Of a stretch of DNA of 47,896 bases, positions 1-7,724 are shown one piece after another. The notes beneath the pieces were generated by a model. It did not search any database and had not been told where the DNA came from. It was given only the letters and a program-made list of their open reading frames with translations. The position numbers were made by a program, and so were the translations under genes. Position 1 is the first letter of the stretch. Each line of letters starts with the position of its first letter. This DNA is from Saccharibacillus sp. O23 (GTDB lineage: Bacteria; Bacillota; Bacilli; Paenibacillales; Paenibacillaceae): positions 1-47,896 of the forward strand of contig NZ_NJDE01000030.1 in NCBI RefSeq assembly GCF_002205895.1, read 5' to 3'.

Positions 1-798
1 CGCCGCGGCCGCGGCGGGGTCGATGTCCGCGGACGCGTCCGCGGCCACGGCGCGCACTTCCGCGCCGAGCACCCGGCCGAGTTCCTCGGCCGGAATCCCG
101 CCCGGGCGCAGCACGGTCGCGCCGCCTGCGGCGTTCGTCCGCACGACGGTCGACTCGACGCCCACGCCGGCCGGGCCTCCATCGACAATCCCGTCGATGC
201 GGCCGTCCAGATCTTCGCGCACATGCCGCGCGAGCGTAGGGCTGGGGCGTCCCGAACGGTTCGCGCTGGGCGCCGCGAGCGGACAGCCCGACGCGCGGAT
301 CAGCGCCAGGGCGATGCCGTGGTCCGGCATCCGCACGGCCACCGTATCCAGCCCCGCCGTGACCCGCGGCGACAGCGCGCCGGGGCGCACCGGCAGGACC
401 AACGTCAGCGGTCCGGGCCAGAACGCGTCCATCAGCTTCTCGTCCGCTTCGGACACTTCGAGCACGAACGCGTCCAATTCGGCGCGATCGGCGATATGCA
501 CGATCAGCGGATTGTCCGACGGACGGCCTTTGGCGGCGAAGATGCCTTCGACGGCCGCCGTGCTGCGCGCGTCTCCGCCCAGACCGTACACCGTCTCGGT
601 CGGAAAAGCGACCAGCTTGCCTTCGGCCAGCAGCGCCGCCGCCGCCCGAATGCCGGAATCGGCAGGCCCCGTTTCGGCCTTTGCCGTTGAATCCGTCTCG
701 GCCGACGGACGCGTTCCGGCCGCGTTGTTCCCCGTGGAACCTAGGTCGGCAACTTCCCAGATCAGGGTCTTTTTGTTCGAATCTTTGCCTGCGTTCAT
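1..798 (-). CDS. sua5: Threonylcarbamoyl-AMP synthase Sua5/YwlC (3' end outside window)
   Basis: Makes threonylcarbamoyl-AMP from threonine, bicarbonate and ATP, the first step of the t6A37 modification of ANN-decoding tRNAs in the cytoplasm. The frame reads on the minus strand from an ATG at 796-798 behind an AGAAAGGAAA ribosome binding site and is still open at base 1, so 266 residues are visible. The YrdC-fold signatures FPTETVYGLGGDAR (about residue 65) and KGRPSDNPLIVHI are clear, with SANRSGRPSPT further on. The missing part would hold the rest of the C-terminal Sua5 domain. An N-terminal stretch of about 30 polar residues (Thr/Ala/Ser/Asp rich) precedes the catalytic core and looks like a lineage-specific extension. 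It lies downstream of two SEDS genes in a prfA-prmC-sua5 arrangement resembling that of Bacillus. Confidence 0.93.
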   Translation of the reverse strand, partial: MNAGKDSNKKTLIWEVADLGSTGNNAAGTRPSAETDSTAKAETGPADSGIRAAAALLAEGKLVAFPTETVYGLGGDARSTAAVEGIFAAKGRPSDNPLIVHIADRAELDAFVLEVSEADEKLMDAFWPGPLTLVLPVRPGALSPRVTAGLDTVAVRMPDHGIALALIRASGCPLAAPSANRSGRPSPTLARHVREDLDGRIDGIVDGGPAGVGVESTVVRTNAAGGATVLRPGGIPAEELGRVLGAEVRAVAADASADIDPAAAAA

Positions 799-855
799 GG
801 TCGTTTCCTTTCTCTGCCTTTTCGCCTTCTGCTTCGATTTCGCTCCTGAAGCGGA

Positions 856-2088
856 TCAAAATTTCAGATTAGGAATTTTAAACTTGCGCTTTTTGTTTTC
901 TTTTTTCTCCCCGTCGTCCAAATGATCCGTTCTCAGCACGTTTTCTTCCGCCTGATGCTTTTTGTTGGCGAAGTGGATGCTCATGACGACTCCGATACAC
1001 GCCATGTTGATGATCAACGAGGTGCCGCCGTAACTGATAAACGGAAGCGTGACGCCGGTCAGCGGCATCAGCCCCATGAACATGCCGATATTCTCGAAGA
1101 TCTGGTACATGAACATCGCCACGATCCCGACGATGATGTACGGGCCGGCCCGTTCCCGGCATTCCAACGCGATCAAGATCATACGGTGAATCAGAATGAA
1201 GTAGAGCAGCAGCAGGACCGCCATGCCGACGAAGCCGAATTCTTCGGCGATGACCGAAATGACGGAGTCGGCATACGTATACGGCACGCGTCCGGAAAGT
1301 TCGCCTTTCATATAGCCTTTGCCCAGCATTCCGCCGTTGCCGATCGCAAGCTGCGCTCTTTCGATCTGATAGATGTCGTCTTTGCTGGCTTGGTCGGGCA
1401 GCAGCCACGCATCGATCCGGGCTAAGAAGTGAGCGCGCCCCGATTCTCCCAGAAAGTCGGTAATCTGTTCGTGGTACGTCTTATACGCATGAATGCCGCC
1501 GAACAGCATACTTCCCGCCAATACCAGAAAGAGCAGCGCCTGCGTATATTTCATGTTTCCGATCCACAGCAAGCCGACCAAGATTACCAGATAGCATAAC
1601 GCGTTGCCCAAGTCGTTTTGCAGAACCACCAACCCGAAAGGAATCAGCACGATAAATCCCGCCGGCACGATATCTTTCCAGAAACCGAGTTTGTCTTTCT
1701 GCTTGCGAACCAGATAAGCGGCCAGAGTCACGATCAAGACTAGTTTGAACGCCTCGGCCGGCTGCAGACTGAACCCTTTGAATCCGATCCAGCCGTCCGC
1801 GCCGTTAAGCGACATGCGCAGCGGCGTCCAGACCAGCAAGAGCAGGCCGATCCCCAACATATACACATAGACGGCATATTTGATTAACCATTTGTAAGGG
1901 AAGAACGCTACGGCAAAAAAGGCGACAAAACCGGCTACGTAATACACCGCCATTTTAAAAGCCGAAGCCGTAAGAACGTCCGCTTTGCTGTTCGTAATCG
2001 CGCTGTGCACGACCGGAATACAGATTCCCATAAAGATCAGCAGAATCGTGACAAGAGCCCAGTCAATATTTTTGATCTTGCTTAGCAT
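856..2088 (-). CDS. SEDS-family (FtsW/RodA/SpoVE) protein, paralogue 1
   Basis: Polytopic membrane protein of 410 residues in the SEDS family, whose members polymerise lipid II into glycan strands together with a class B penicillin-binding protein. About ten hydrophobic segments are visible. The family signature near the C-terminus is intact (GLMPLTGVTLPFISYGGTS), as is the extracytoplasmic region with YADSVISVIAEEFGFVG, whose Asp corresponds to the catalytic Asp of RodA. The ATG start has a GGGAGG ribosome binding site. It ends in a basic Lys/Asn-rich tail. It lies 147 bp after a close paralogue with near-identical C-terminal motifs, so the pair looks like a tandem duplication. Which of RodA, FtsW or SpoVE it replaces cannot be told from sequence alone. 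Confidence 0.9.
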   Translation of the reverse strand: MLSKIKNIDWALVTILLIFMGICIPVVHSAITNSKADVLTASAFKMAVYYVAGFVAFFAVAFFPYKWLIKYAVYVYMLGIGLLLLVWTPLRMSLNGADGWIGFKGFSLQPAEAFKLVLIVTLAAYLVRKQKDKLGFWKDIVPAGFIVLIPFGLVVLQNDLGNALCYLVILVGLLWIGNMKYTQALLFLVLAGSMLFGGIHAYKTYHEQITDFLGESGRAHFLARIDAWLLPDQASKDDIYQIERAQLAIGNGGMLGKGYMKGELSGRVPYTYADSVISVIAEEFGFVGMAVLLLLYFILIHRMILIALECRERAGPYIIVGIVAMFMYQIFENIGMFMGLMPLTGVTLPFISYGGTSLIINMACIGVVMSIHFANKKHQAEENVLRTDHLDDGEKKENKKRKFKIPNLKF

Positions 2089-2235
2089 CGTCGCAGCCTC
2101 CCGGTCGCACGCGCCGGTCTTCGCCGCCGCGTGTCGGTTGATAGTCGGACGAATCGTTCCGCCCGCGCCGTTCTACGCTTTCTTCGCAATCTCTCGATCG
2201 TACGCTTGCTTATTCGGCCGTCCGATCGGTGCCGT

Positions 2236-3519
2236 TTACTCCGCCGTTCCCGTTTTGCCCGTTTTGCGCGAGCGTCCCATCATCTTGCCTACCGCGCCGC
2301 GAAGCGCGCGCAAGCCTCCGTCGTCCTTCTTGCCGTCCGATTCTTTGAGGTGCGAGAACTCGTCTTTGGAAGCTTCGTCGCGCGTGCTCGCCCGGATGCT
2401 CATCACCACGCCGATACTCGCCATATTGATCAAGAGCGACGTGCCGCCGTAGCTGACGAACGGCAGCGTGATCCCCGTCAGCGGCATCAGTCCGATGAAC
2501 ATGCCGATATTTTCGAAGATCTGATACATGAACATCGCCACGATCCCGACGATGATGTAAGATCCGACTTTGTCCCTGCATTCCAGCGCGATCACGATCA
2601 TCCGATGAATCAGGATAAAATACAGCGCCAGCAGGAACGAAATGCCGACAAATCCGAATTCTTCGCCGATCACGACGATGATGGAATCGGAGTACGTATA
2701 CGGCACAAGCGATCCGTTCGGATTTTGCACCATCTCGCCTTTCATGTATCCTTGACCGAGCATGCCTCCGCCCGCGATGGCGAACTTGCCGTTCTTGGTC
2801 TGCCAAGAAGCGTCCCGACTGGCTTCGTCCGGCATGAGCCACGGATCGATCCGATCCAACCAGTGCGCGCGATGCAGCGTATTCGTCATGAAATCGGAGA
2901 TCTGATCATGATAGGTGACGTACGCTTTGATGCCGCCGACCAACATTCCGACCCCCAGCACGAGGATCAGCAGCGCATGCGTGAACTTCAAGTTGCCGAT
3001 CCACAGCAGACCGAGCAGAATCAATACGTAACTCAGCGCGTTCCCCAAGTCGTTCTGAAGCATGACGACGGCGAACGGAATGAAAGCCACGATGCCGATC
3101 GGGATCACGTCGGAGAGAAAACTCAACTTGTCTTTGTTGCGCTTGGCCAGCAGCGAAGCCAGCGTAATGACCAAAGCCAGTTTGAACAGCTCTGCCGGCT
3201 GCATGCCGATCGGTCCGAGCTTGAGCCAGCCTTGAGCGCCGTTCTGCGTCTGGCCGAGCGGCGTTAACGTAAGCAGCAGGAGCAGCAGGCCTCCGCCGTA
3301 GACCAGCCAGAAATATTTGACGTACAGCCGGTAATCGACGAGCGTCATGAAGAAGATCACGCCGAATCCCAGAATGTAATAGAAGATCATCTGGGTATCC
3401 AGCCCTCTGAACTTGTCGCTGTTCGCGACCGCGCTGTGGACGACGGGAATACAGATTCCCATCATCATCAGCAGCACAACAATAAGAGCCCAATCGGTAT
3501 GTTTCCATTTCGTAATCAT
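2236..3519 (-). CDS. SEDS-family (FtsW/RodA/SpoVE) protein, paralogue 2
   Basis: Second SEDS glycosyltransferase of 427 residues, closely related to its downstream neighbour: GLMPLTGITLPFVSYGGTS versus GLMPLTGVTLPFISYGGTS. It has about ten membrane segments, and the extracytoplasmic SDSIIVVIGEEFGFVG segment with the conserved Asp. The loop before it (WLDRIDPWLMPDEASRD) is typical of the RodA/SpoVE branch. The cytoplasmic C-terminal tail is long and basic (SDGKKDDGGLRALRGAVGK region) and differs from the tail of paralogue 1. The gene follows a well-formed sigma-A promoter at 3629-3657, so the SEDS pair can be transcribed independently of prfA-prmC. Role inferred from the family: wall elongation, division or sporulation. 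Confidence 0.9.
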   Translation of the reverse strand: MITKWKHTDWALIVVLLMMMGICIPVVHSAVANSDKFRGLDTQMIFYYILGFGVIFFMTLVDYRLYVKYFWLVYGGGLLLLLLTLTPLGQTQNGAQGWLKLGPIGMQPAELFKLALVITLASLLAKRNKDKLSFLSDVIPIGIVAFIPFAVVMLQNDLGNALSYVLILLGLLWIGNLKFTHALLILVLGVGMLVGGIKAYVTYHDQISDFMTNTLHRAHWLDRIDPWLMPDEASRDASWQTKNGKFAIAGGGMLGQGYMKGEMVQNPNGSLVPYTYSDSIIVVIGEEFGFVGISFLLALYFILIHRMIVIALECRDKVGSYIIVGIVAMFMYQIFENIGMFIGLMPLTGITLPFVSYGGTSLLINMASIGVVMSIRASTRDEASKDEFSHLKESDGKKDDGGLRALRGAVGKMMGRSRKTGKTGTAE

Positions 3520-3628
3520 AATCGTACGGTTCCTCCGAAAAGCCTGTTCAAGGCCGGTTATTCCCTCTTGCGCCTTGCAGACCCCGTTACAGTCCCGTCG
3601 GCTTCTCTTTGTATTTGTCTTTATCTAT

Positions 3629-3657
3629 ATTGTAGGCTACAAAACGCCCCATGTCAT
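3629..3657 (-). promoter_or_regulatory. Sigma-A promoter for the SEDS pair
   Basis: On the minus strand ATGACA (3652-3657) is followed by a 17-nt spacer and TACAAT (3629-3634), each 5/6 to consensus. It lies about 110 nt upstream of the paralogue 2 start with no other gene between. Confidence 0.65.
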
Positions 3658-3699
3658 TTTAACGTCCGAATTGCCGTCATGCCCTGCATCGCCCTAGCG

Positions 3700-3732
3700 A
3701 AAAGGCGGAAAGACGCAGGCATTCCGCCTGCG
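3700..3732 (-). terminator. Possible weak terminator after prmC
   Basis: On the minus strand a CGCAGGC/GCCTGCG stem (3714-3732) is followed by TCTTTCCGCC and then TTTT (3700-3703). The T-run is short and set back from the stem, so this is a weak candidate, but it fits the prmC/SEDS boundary. Confidence 0.3.
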
Positions 3733-3769
3733 CTCCCCGCCCGCGCCGAAGCTCTGCGCGCTATCGCGC

Positions 3770-4696
3770 TCAGACGATTCCGATCACATGCCGCCCGATG
3801 CCGGCCAGATCGTGCACCGTCTCCACCGTACGCCAACTGCCGCGGGCGCGCAGCATGTTGGCGACTTCTTCCGCTTGTCCCATGCCCAGCTCGAACGCGA
3901 TCAGCTTAGGATCGCTTTGCAGCAGATCGAGCTGCTTCATGATCTCCCGGTACGGCCATAGTCCGTCCGGTCCTCCGTCCAGCGCGCCGCGCGGTTCGAA
4001 GTCGCGCACTTCCGGCTGAAGTTCTTCGATATCTGCCGCCGGAATGTACGGCGGATTCGATACGAGGATATCGAACCGTTCGCCCGCGAACGGCTCCAGC
4101 AGGCTGCCTTCGCGGAAATCGACCTCAGCGCCCAGCCGCTCGGCGTTGCGTCTGGCCACGCTCAGCGCGCCGGGCGAGATATCGCTGGCGGTCACGCCGA
4201 GTTCAGGACGCAGCAGCTTGAGGCTGACGGCGATCGCGCCGCTGCCGGTACCGACGTCGAGCGCGGATGGCGCGCCGTCCGGCCACAGCGCCTTCGCCCG
4301 CGTGAGCACGGCTTCCACCAGCAGTTCCGTTTCCGGACGCGGAATCAGCACGTCCGGCGTCACTTCGAACAAGAACCCGTAGAACTCCTGATCGCCCAAA
4401 ATATATTGAGCCGGTTCCCCGTCTCCTTTGCGCGTAATCGCGTTCTCCCAACGTTCCCGATGTTCGTAAGGGAACGGCTCGCGCAGCGCCATCGCGTACT
4501 GCGCGCCGGACATGCCCAGAATTTCTTTGAGCAGCAGCCGCGCGTTTTCGTCCGCTTCGCCGACGCCTTTCTCCCGCAAAAAAGAAGAAGCCTCCGCAAA
4601 GGCTTCCCGGAGCGTCAGTCCTTCGCGCAGTTGAAAGCCGCTCCGGCCCGATCTCGCTCGATTAAGCGGATGATTCTTCATCGAATCGAAATTCAA
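3770..4696 (-). CDS. prmC: Peptide chain release factor glutamine methyltransferase PrmC
   Basis: SAM-dependent methyltransferase that modifies the Gln of the GGQ motif of release factors, here presumably the adjacent PrfA. 308 residues. The N-terminal helical domain is followed by a Rossmann methyltransferase domain with LDVGTGSGAIAVSLK (SAM binding) and the catalytic NPPY motif in VSNPPYIPA (about residue 210). The first start is TTG at 4694-4696, nine bases after the AAGGGAG that lies inside the end of prfA. An ATG five codons later is the alternative. The gap to the prfA stop is only 4 bp, so the two are translationally coupled. The order prfA-prmC is conserved in Bacilli. Confidence 0.95.
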   Translation of the reverse strand: MNFDSMKNHPLNRARSGRSGFQLREGLTLREAFAEASSFLREKGVGEADENARLLLKEILGMSGAQYAMALREPFPYEHRERWENAITRKGDGEPAQYILGDQEFYGFLFEVTPDVLIPRPETELLVEAVLTRAKALWPDGAPSALDVGTGSGAIAVSLKLLRPELGVTASDISPGALSVARRNAERLGAEVDFREGSLLEPFAGERFDILVSNPPYIPAADIEELQPEVRDFEPRGALDGGPDGLWPYREIMKQLDLLQSDPKLIAFELGMGQAEEVANMLRARGSWRTVETVHDLAGIGRHVIGIV

Positions 4697-4700
4697 GGGA

Positions 4701-5768
4701 TTAGACTCCCTTTTCGATCAATTCGGCTTGTTCGGCGATCGTGAGCGCGGACACGATCTCCTGAATATCGCCGTTCATGATTTGATCCAGTTTGTGCATG
4801 GTCAAGCCGATGCGGTGGTCGGTCACGCGGCTCTGCGGGAAATTGTACGTACGGATGCGTTCGCTGCGGTCGCCGGTTCCGACTTTGCTTTTGCGTTCGC
4901 CGGCATATTTCGCTTCTTCTTCCTGCCGCATCATGTCGTAGATGCGCGAACGAAGGACCTGAAGCGCTTTTTCTTTGTTGGAGTTCTGCGATTTGCCGTC
5001 TTGGCAGGTCGCTACGATTCCGGTCGGCACGTGCGTCACGCGAACGGCCGATTTGGTCGTATTGACGGATTGTCCGCCCGCGCCGCTCGAACAGAACGTA
5101 TCGACGCGAATGTCTTTGTCATGGATCTCGATATCCACTTCTTCGGCTTCCGGCAGCACCGCGACCGTCGAAGTCGACGTATGGATGCGGCCGCCCGATT
5201 CCGTAGCCGGAATGCGCTGCACGCGATGCGCGCCGCTTTCGTATTTCATTTTGCTGTAAGCGCCGCGTCCGTTGATCATGAAGATGACTTCTTTGAAGCC
5301 GCCCAGATCGCTTTCGTTCACGTCCATCAGCTCGACTTTCCAGCCTTGCGTATCCGCATACCGGCTGTACATGCGGTAGAGGTCGGCCGCGAACAGCGCC
5401 GCTTCGTCGCCGCCCGCCGCGCCGCGAATCTCGACGATCACGTTCTTCTCGTCGTTCGGGTCTTTCGGCAGCAGCAGCACGCGGATCGTTTCTTCCAGTT
5501 CCGCTCGGCGAGTCGTCAGTTCATCGATCTCCATTTTGACCATCTCGCGCATCTCGTCGTCGAGCTTCTCGCCCTGCATTTCTTTGGCGGCTTCGAGATC
5601 TTCGACCACGCGTTTGTACTCCGTATACGCTTCGAACGTTGGTTGAAGATCGGACTGCTCTTTGGAATAGTCGCGCAGTTTCTTCGAATCGCTTGCCACG
5701 TCCGGGTCGCACAACAGTTCGCTCAATTTTTCGTAACGGTCAACCAGAGCTTGCAATTTATCCAACAA
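4701..5768 (-). CDS. prfA: Peptide chain release factor 1
   Basis: Class I release factor recognising UAA and UAG stops. 355 residues, the usual length. The peptidyl-tRNA hydrolysis motif is seen as [16 protein letters not shown] (GGQ near residue 231), and the PxT-type stop-codon recognition region is represented by [19 protein letters not shown]. The start is TTG at 5766-5768, six bases after a strong AGAGGTGA ribosome binding site. The next codon is also TTG but sits less well placed. It is the first gene of a prfA-prmC pair on the minus strand. Confidence 0.96.
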   Translation of the reverse strand: MLDKLQALVDRYEKLSELLCDPDVASDSKKLRDYSKEQSDLQPTFEAYTEYKRVVEDLEAAKEMQGEKLDDEMREMVKMEIDELTTRRAELEETIRVLLLPKDPNDEKNVIVEIRGAAGGDEAALFAADLYRMYSRYADTQGWKVELMDVNESDLGGFKEVIFMINGRGAYSKMKYESGAHRVQRIPATESGGRIHTSTSTVAVLPEAEEVDIEIHDKDIRVDTFCSSGAGGQSVNTTKSAVRVTHVPTGIVATCQDGKSQNSNKEKALQVLRSRIYDMMRQEEEAKYAGERKSKVGTGDRSERIRTYNFPQSRVTDHRIGLTMHKLDQIMNGDIQEIVSALTIAEQAELIEKGV

Positions 5769-6246
5769 GGTTGATCACCTCTTCAATATTTTTTAATGAT
5801 TCCGTACAAAATCTTTATGACATCTATACCTTACGATTCAGGAATACTCGTTATGCTCGCTATAAATGAACGCCGATGAACCTCATATTCATTCCTCCAG
5901 TTCCGCGTTTCGCGGAGAAGAAAAAGGATAAGGAAAATAGCCGTTCGCATCAAGGTGCGACGACTCTTAATTATAGCATAGCTCTTGCGGATTGCCTATC
6001 GAAACTTCCGCCTGCCCGCCGTGTCCGTCTCGCGCGTTTGCTCTGTTTTTCGAAATCTTCGATTTTTATCGTTCTGCATCAAAAGTCTTATTCATCCGAG
6101 AACTTTGCCTTAACATATGCGCGCTTTCTGTCGATATTAGTTACAGTGCTCCGAATCCCCGATCGGCCTTGTTTTCTACGCTGTTAGGGCTAGAGCGTAA
6201 GCGCTTTTCTTGGGAAAAACGCGCAGTGAAGAAAGGATGGGTTCAT
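5769..6246. other. Intergenic region between divergent prfA and the response regulator
   Basis: This 478-bp gap has no convincing coding frame; a 103-codon open frame on the plus strand lacks a ribosome binding site and has no recognisable protein character. It holds the leader of prfA on the minus strand and a sigma-D-like promoter on the plus strand (listed separately). Confidence 0.6.
6111..6137 (+). promoter_or_regulatory. Sigma-D-like (motility) promoter
   Basis: TAAC, a 15-nt spacer and GTCGATAT match the B. subtilis sigma-D consensus TAAA-N15-GCCGATAT at 10 of 12 positions. It lies about 110 nt before the start of a response regulator with a CheX-like domain, whose function fits a motility sigma factor. 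Confidence 0.5.
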
Positions 6247-7110
6247 ATGTCAGCTTTAAGAGTCGTAATTGTGGATGACTCGCCCTTTTCTATAGCGGTT
6301 ATCCGAAATATCCTTGAAGACAACGGATTTGAAGTGGTCGGAGACGCCGGCACACTGGAAGAAGTCAAAGAAGTGATCGCCGCCACGCAGCCCGATCTGG
6401 TTACGATGGACATGACCCTGCCCGGCACGGACGGACTGGAGTGCACGCGCGCCGTTCACGAGATCAATCCGAACATCAAAGTCGTCGTGATCAGTTCCAT
6501 GATGGACGACGAAATTCTCAAAGAAGCCAAAGAAAATCACGTCTCCGGATATATCCAGAAACCGGTAGACGCCGACGAGCTGATCGGAACGATTCAACGG
6601 CTTGTCTCGTATAACGAGATGTTCAAAGAACTGGAAGACGCCTACGTCGAAGTGTTCAAAGAAACGCTCAAAGACGGCATGAATCGCATGACCAAGACCC
6701 TTGTGACGTATACCGACGAACACGAACTGCATGAAGATTTCAATTCCCGCGGCATCGCCGTCATCGTCGGAATCATCGGCAAATTCTCCGGCAGATTGAT
6801 GATCGATCTCAGCAAAGAAACCGCCCATGCTCTCGTCACCGCCATGATGAGAAAAGAACCGACCAGCACCAACGAGATCACGGCCGCTCTGGCGGAATAC
6901 ACGAATATCGTGGCCGGCAACGCGTGCTCGATCCTGAACAAGAAAAACAAAGCTTTCGGTCTGCGTTTGTCGCCTCCGTCCGTGATGCACGGCGACAACA
7001 TGCTGATTTCGCAAGCCACATTCAAGACCGTGAGCGCCGTCGGAGACACGAACTTCGGCGAAATCCTGCTCAACGTCGGTTTCAAAAGAGGTGAGGACAA
7101 ATGGATGTAG
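6247..7110 (+). CDS. Response regulator fused to CheX/CheC-like phosphatase domain
   Basis: 287 residues from an ATG behind GAAAGGATG. The in-frame region upstream is open but has no initiation signal. Residues 1-120 form a receiver domain: acidic pair D10-D11 in VIVDDSP, phosphoacceptor D55 in VTMDMTLPG, S83 in VVISSM and K105 in IQKPVD. Residues of about 135-287 form a CheX-like fold with an E-x2-N phosphatase signature in LAEYTNIVAGN. CheX/CheC proteins dephosphorylate CheY-P, so this protein may act on its own receiver or on CheY. It overlaps the next gene, a stand-alone CheX-like protein, by 10 bp. No HTH output domain is present, so it is not a transcription factor. Role in chemotaxis or motility is inferred. 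Confidence 0.85.
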   Translation: MSALRVVIVDDSPFSIAVIRNILEDNGFEVVGDAGTLEEVKEVIAATQPDLVTMDMTLPGTDGLECTRAVHEINPNIKVVVISSMMDDEILKEAKENHVSGYIQKPVDADELIGTIQRLVSYNEMFKELEDAYVEVFKETLKDGMNRMTKTLVTYTDEHELHEDFNSRGIAVIVGIIGKFSGRLMIDLSKETAHALVTAMMRKEPTSTNEITAALAEYTNIVAGNACSILNKKNKAFGLRLSPPSVMHGDNMLISQATFKTVSAVGDTNFGEILLNVGFKRGEDKWM

Positions 7111-7562
7111 CTCACGTTAACCCGTTTATCGAATCGTTCATGAACGTGATGCCGCAGCTCGGCTTTGCCGAAACAAGCAAAAAAGGGCTGGCCGTCAAAG
7201 GACAAGAGCTTGTCTGCTCAGGCGTTATTATTCTGGTCGGGATCGTCGGCACGCTCAAAGGAAACGTCGTGTACCGAATCGATACGGAACATGCCAAAAA
7301 AATCGCTTCGACGATGATGATGGGCATGCCGGTCGAGCAGCTCGACGATATGGCGAGAAGCGCGCTGTCCGAGCTGTCCAATATGTTGACGGCTACGGCC
7401 GCGACCGGATTCGCCAATCTCGGCGTAAGCATCGATATCTCTACCCCGACCCTGCTGTCGGGCGAGAACATTTCCGTCAAGATGAGCTCCAAGCAAGTAT
7501 TGAGCATCGAACTGCTGGCCAGCGGCATTCCGGTCGAAGTCTTGATCTCTTTCGAAGGTTGA
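7101..7562 (+). CDS. CheX-like chemotaxis phosphatase
   Basis: 153-residue single-domain protein of the CheX/CheC/FliY phosphatase family. Its start overlaps the end of the preceding receiver-CheX fusion by 10 bp, with a GAGGTGAGGAC region as ribosome binding site, so the two are co-translated. The phosphatase signature E-x2-N is in LSELSNMLTATAATGF. The N-terminal half (DVAHVNPFIESFMNVMPQL) is a common CheX opening. The family dephosphorylates CheY-P in the cytoplasm; the likely substrate is a CheY or the neighbouring receiver domain. A strong terminator follows 14 bp downstream, so the unit has two genes. Confidence 0.85.
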   Translation: MDVAHVNPFIESFMNVMPQLGFAETSKKGLAVKGQELVCSGVIILVGIVGTLKGNVVYRIDTEHAKKIASTMMMGMPVEQLDDMARSALSELSNMLTATAATGFANLGVSIDISTPTLLSGENISVKMSSKQVLSIELLASGIPVEVLISFEG

Positions 7563-7576
7563 TCTCTGCCGAGCAA

Positions 7577-7609
7577 GCCGCTTTCGTCCCGGACGAAAGC
7601 GGCTTTTTT
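7577..7609 (+). terminator. Intrinsic terminator of the receiver-CheX operon
   Basis: Perfect 13-bp stem GCCGCTTTCGTCC / GGACGAAAGCGGC (7577-7589, 7591-7603) closed by a single base, so the apical pairs must open, followed by six T residues. Confidence 0.9.
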
Positions 7610-7667
7610 GCGTTGTCCGATAACGATAAGTTATTCCAATTAAACGAACAATGATGTATTATGTTTG

Positions 7668-7673
7668 TATAAT
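7668..7673 (+). promoter_or_regulatory. Likely -10 element for the DUF2087/GIY-YIG gene
   Basis: A consensus TATAAT lies 51 bp before the start codon in an AT-rich stretch. The -35 region at the right distance (CGAACA) is poor. Only the -10 is readable. Confidence 0.4.
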
Positions 7674-7724
7674 AATAGACAAAATAAATAAACGTCTATA
7701 AAAATAAGGAGATACGATACGAAA

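Noticed and set aside
23..925. A 300-codon plus-strand frame opposite sua5
   Set aside because: The minus strand encodes unmistakable Sua5 motifs; the plus frame is Ser/Ala/Pro-rich shadow without a start signal.
5876..6187. A 103-codon plus-strand frame before the response regulator
   Set aside because: No ribosome binding site, no recognisable protein features, and it overlaps the sigma-D-like promoter.
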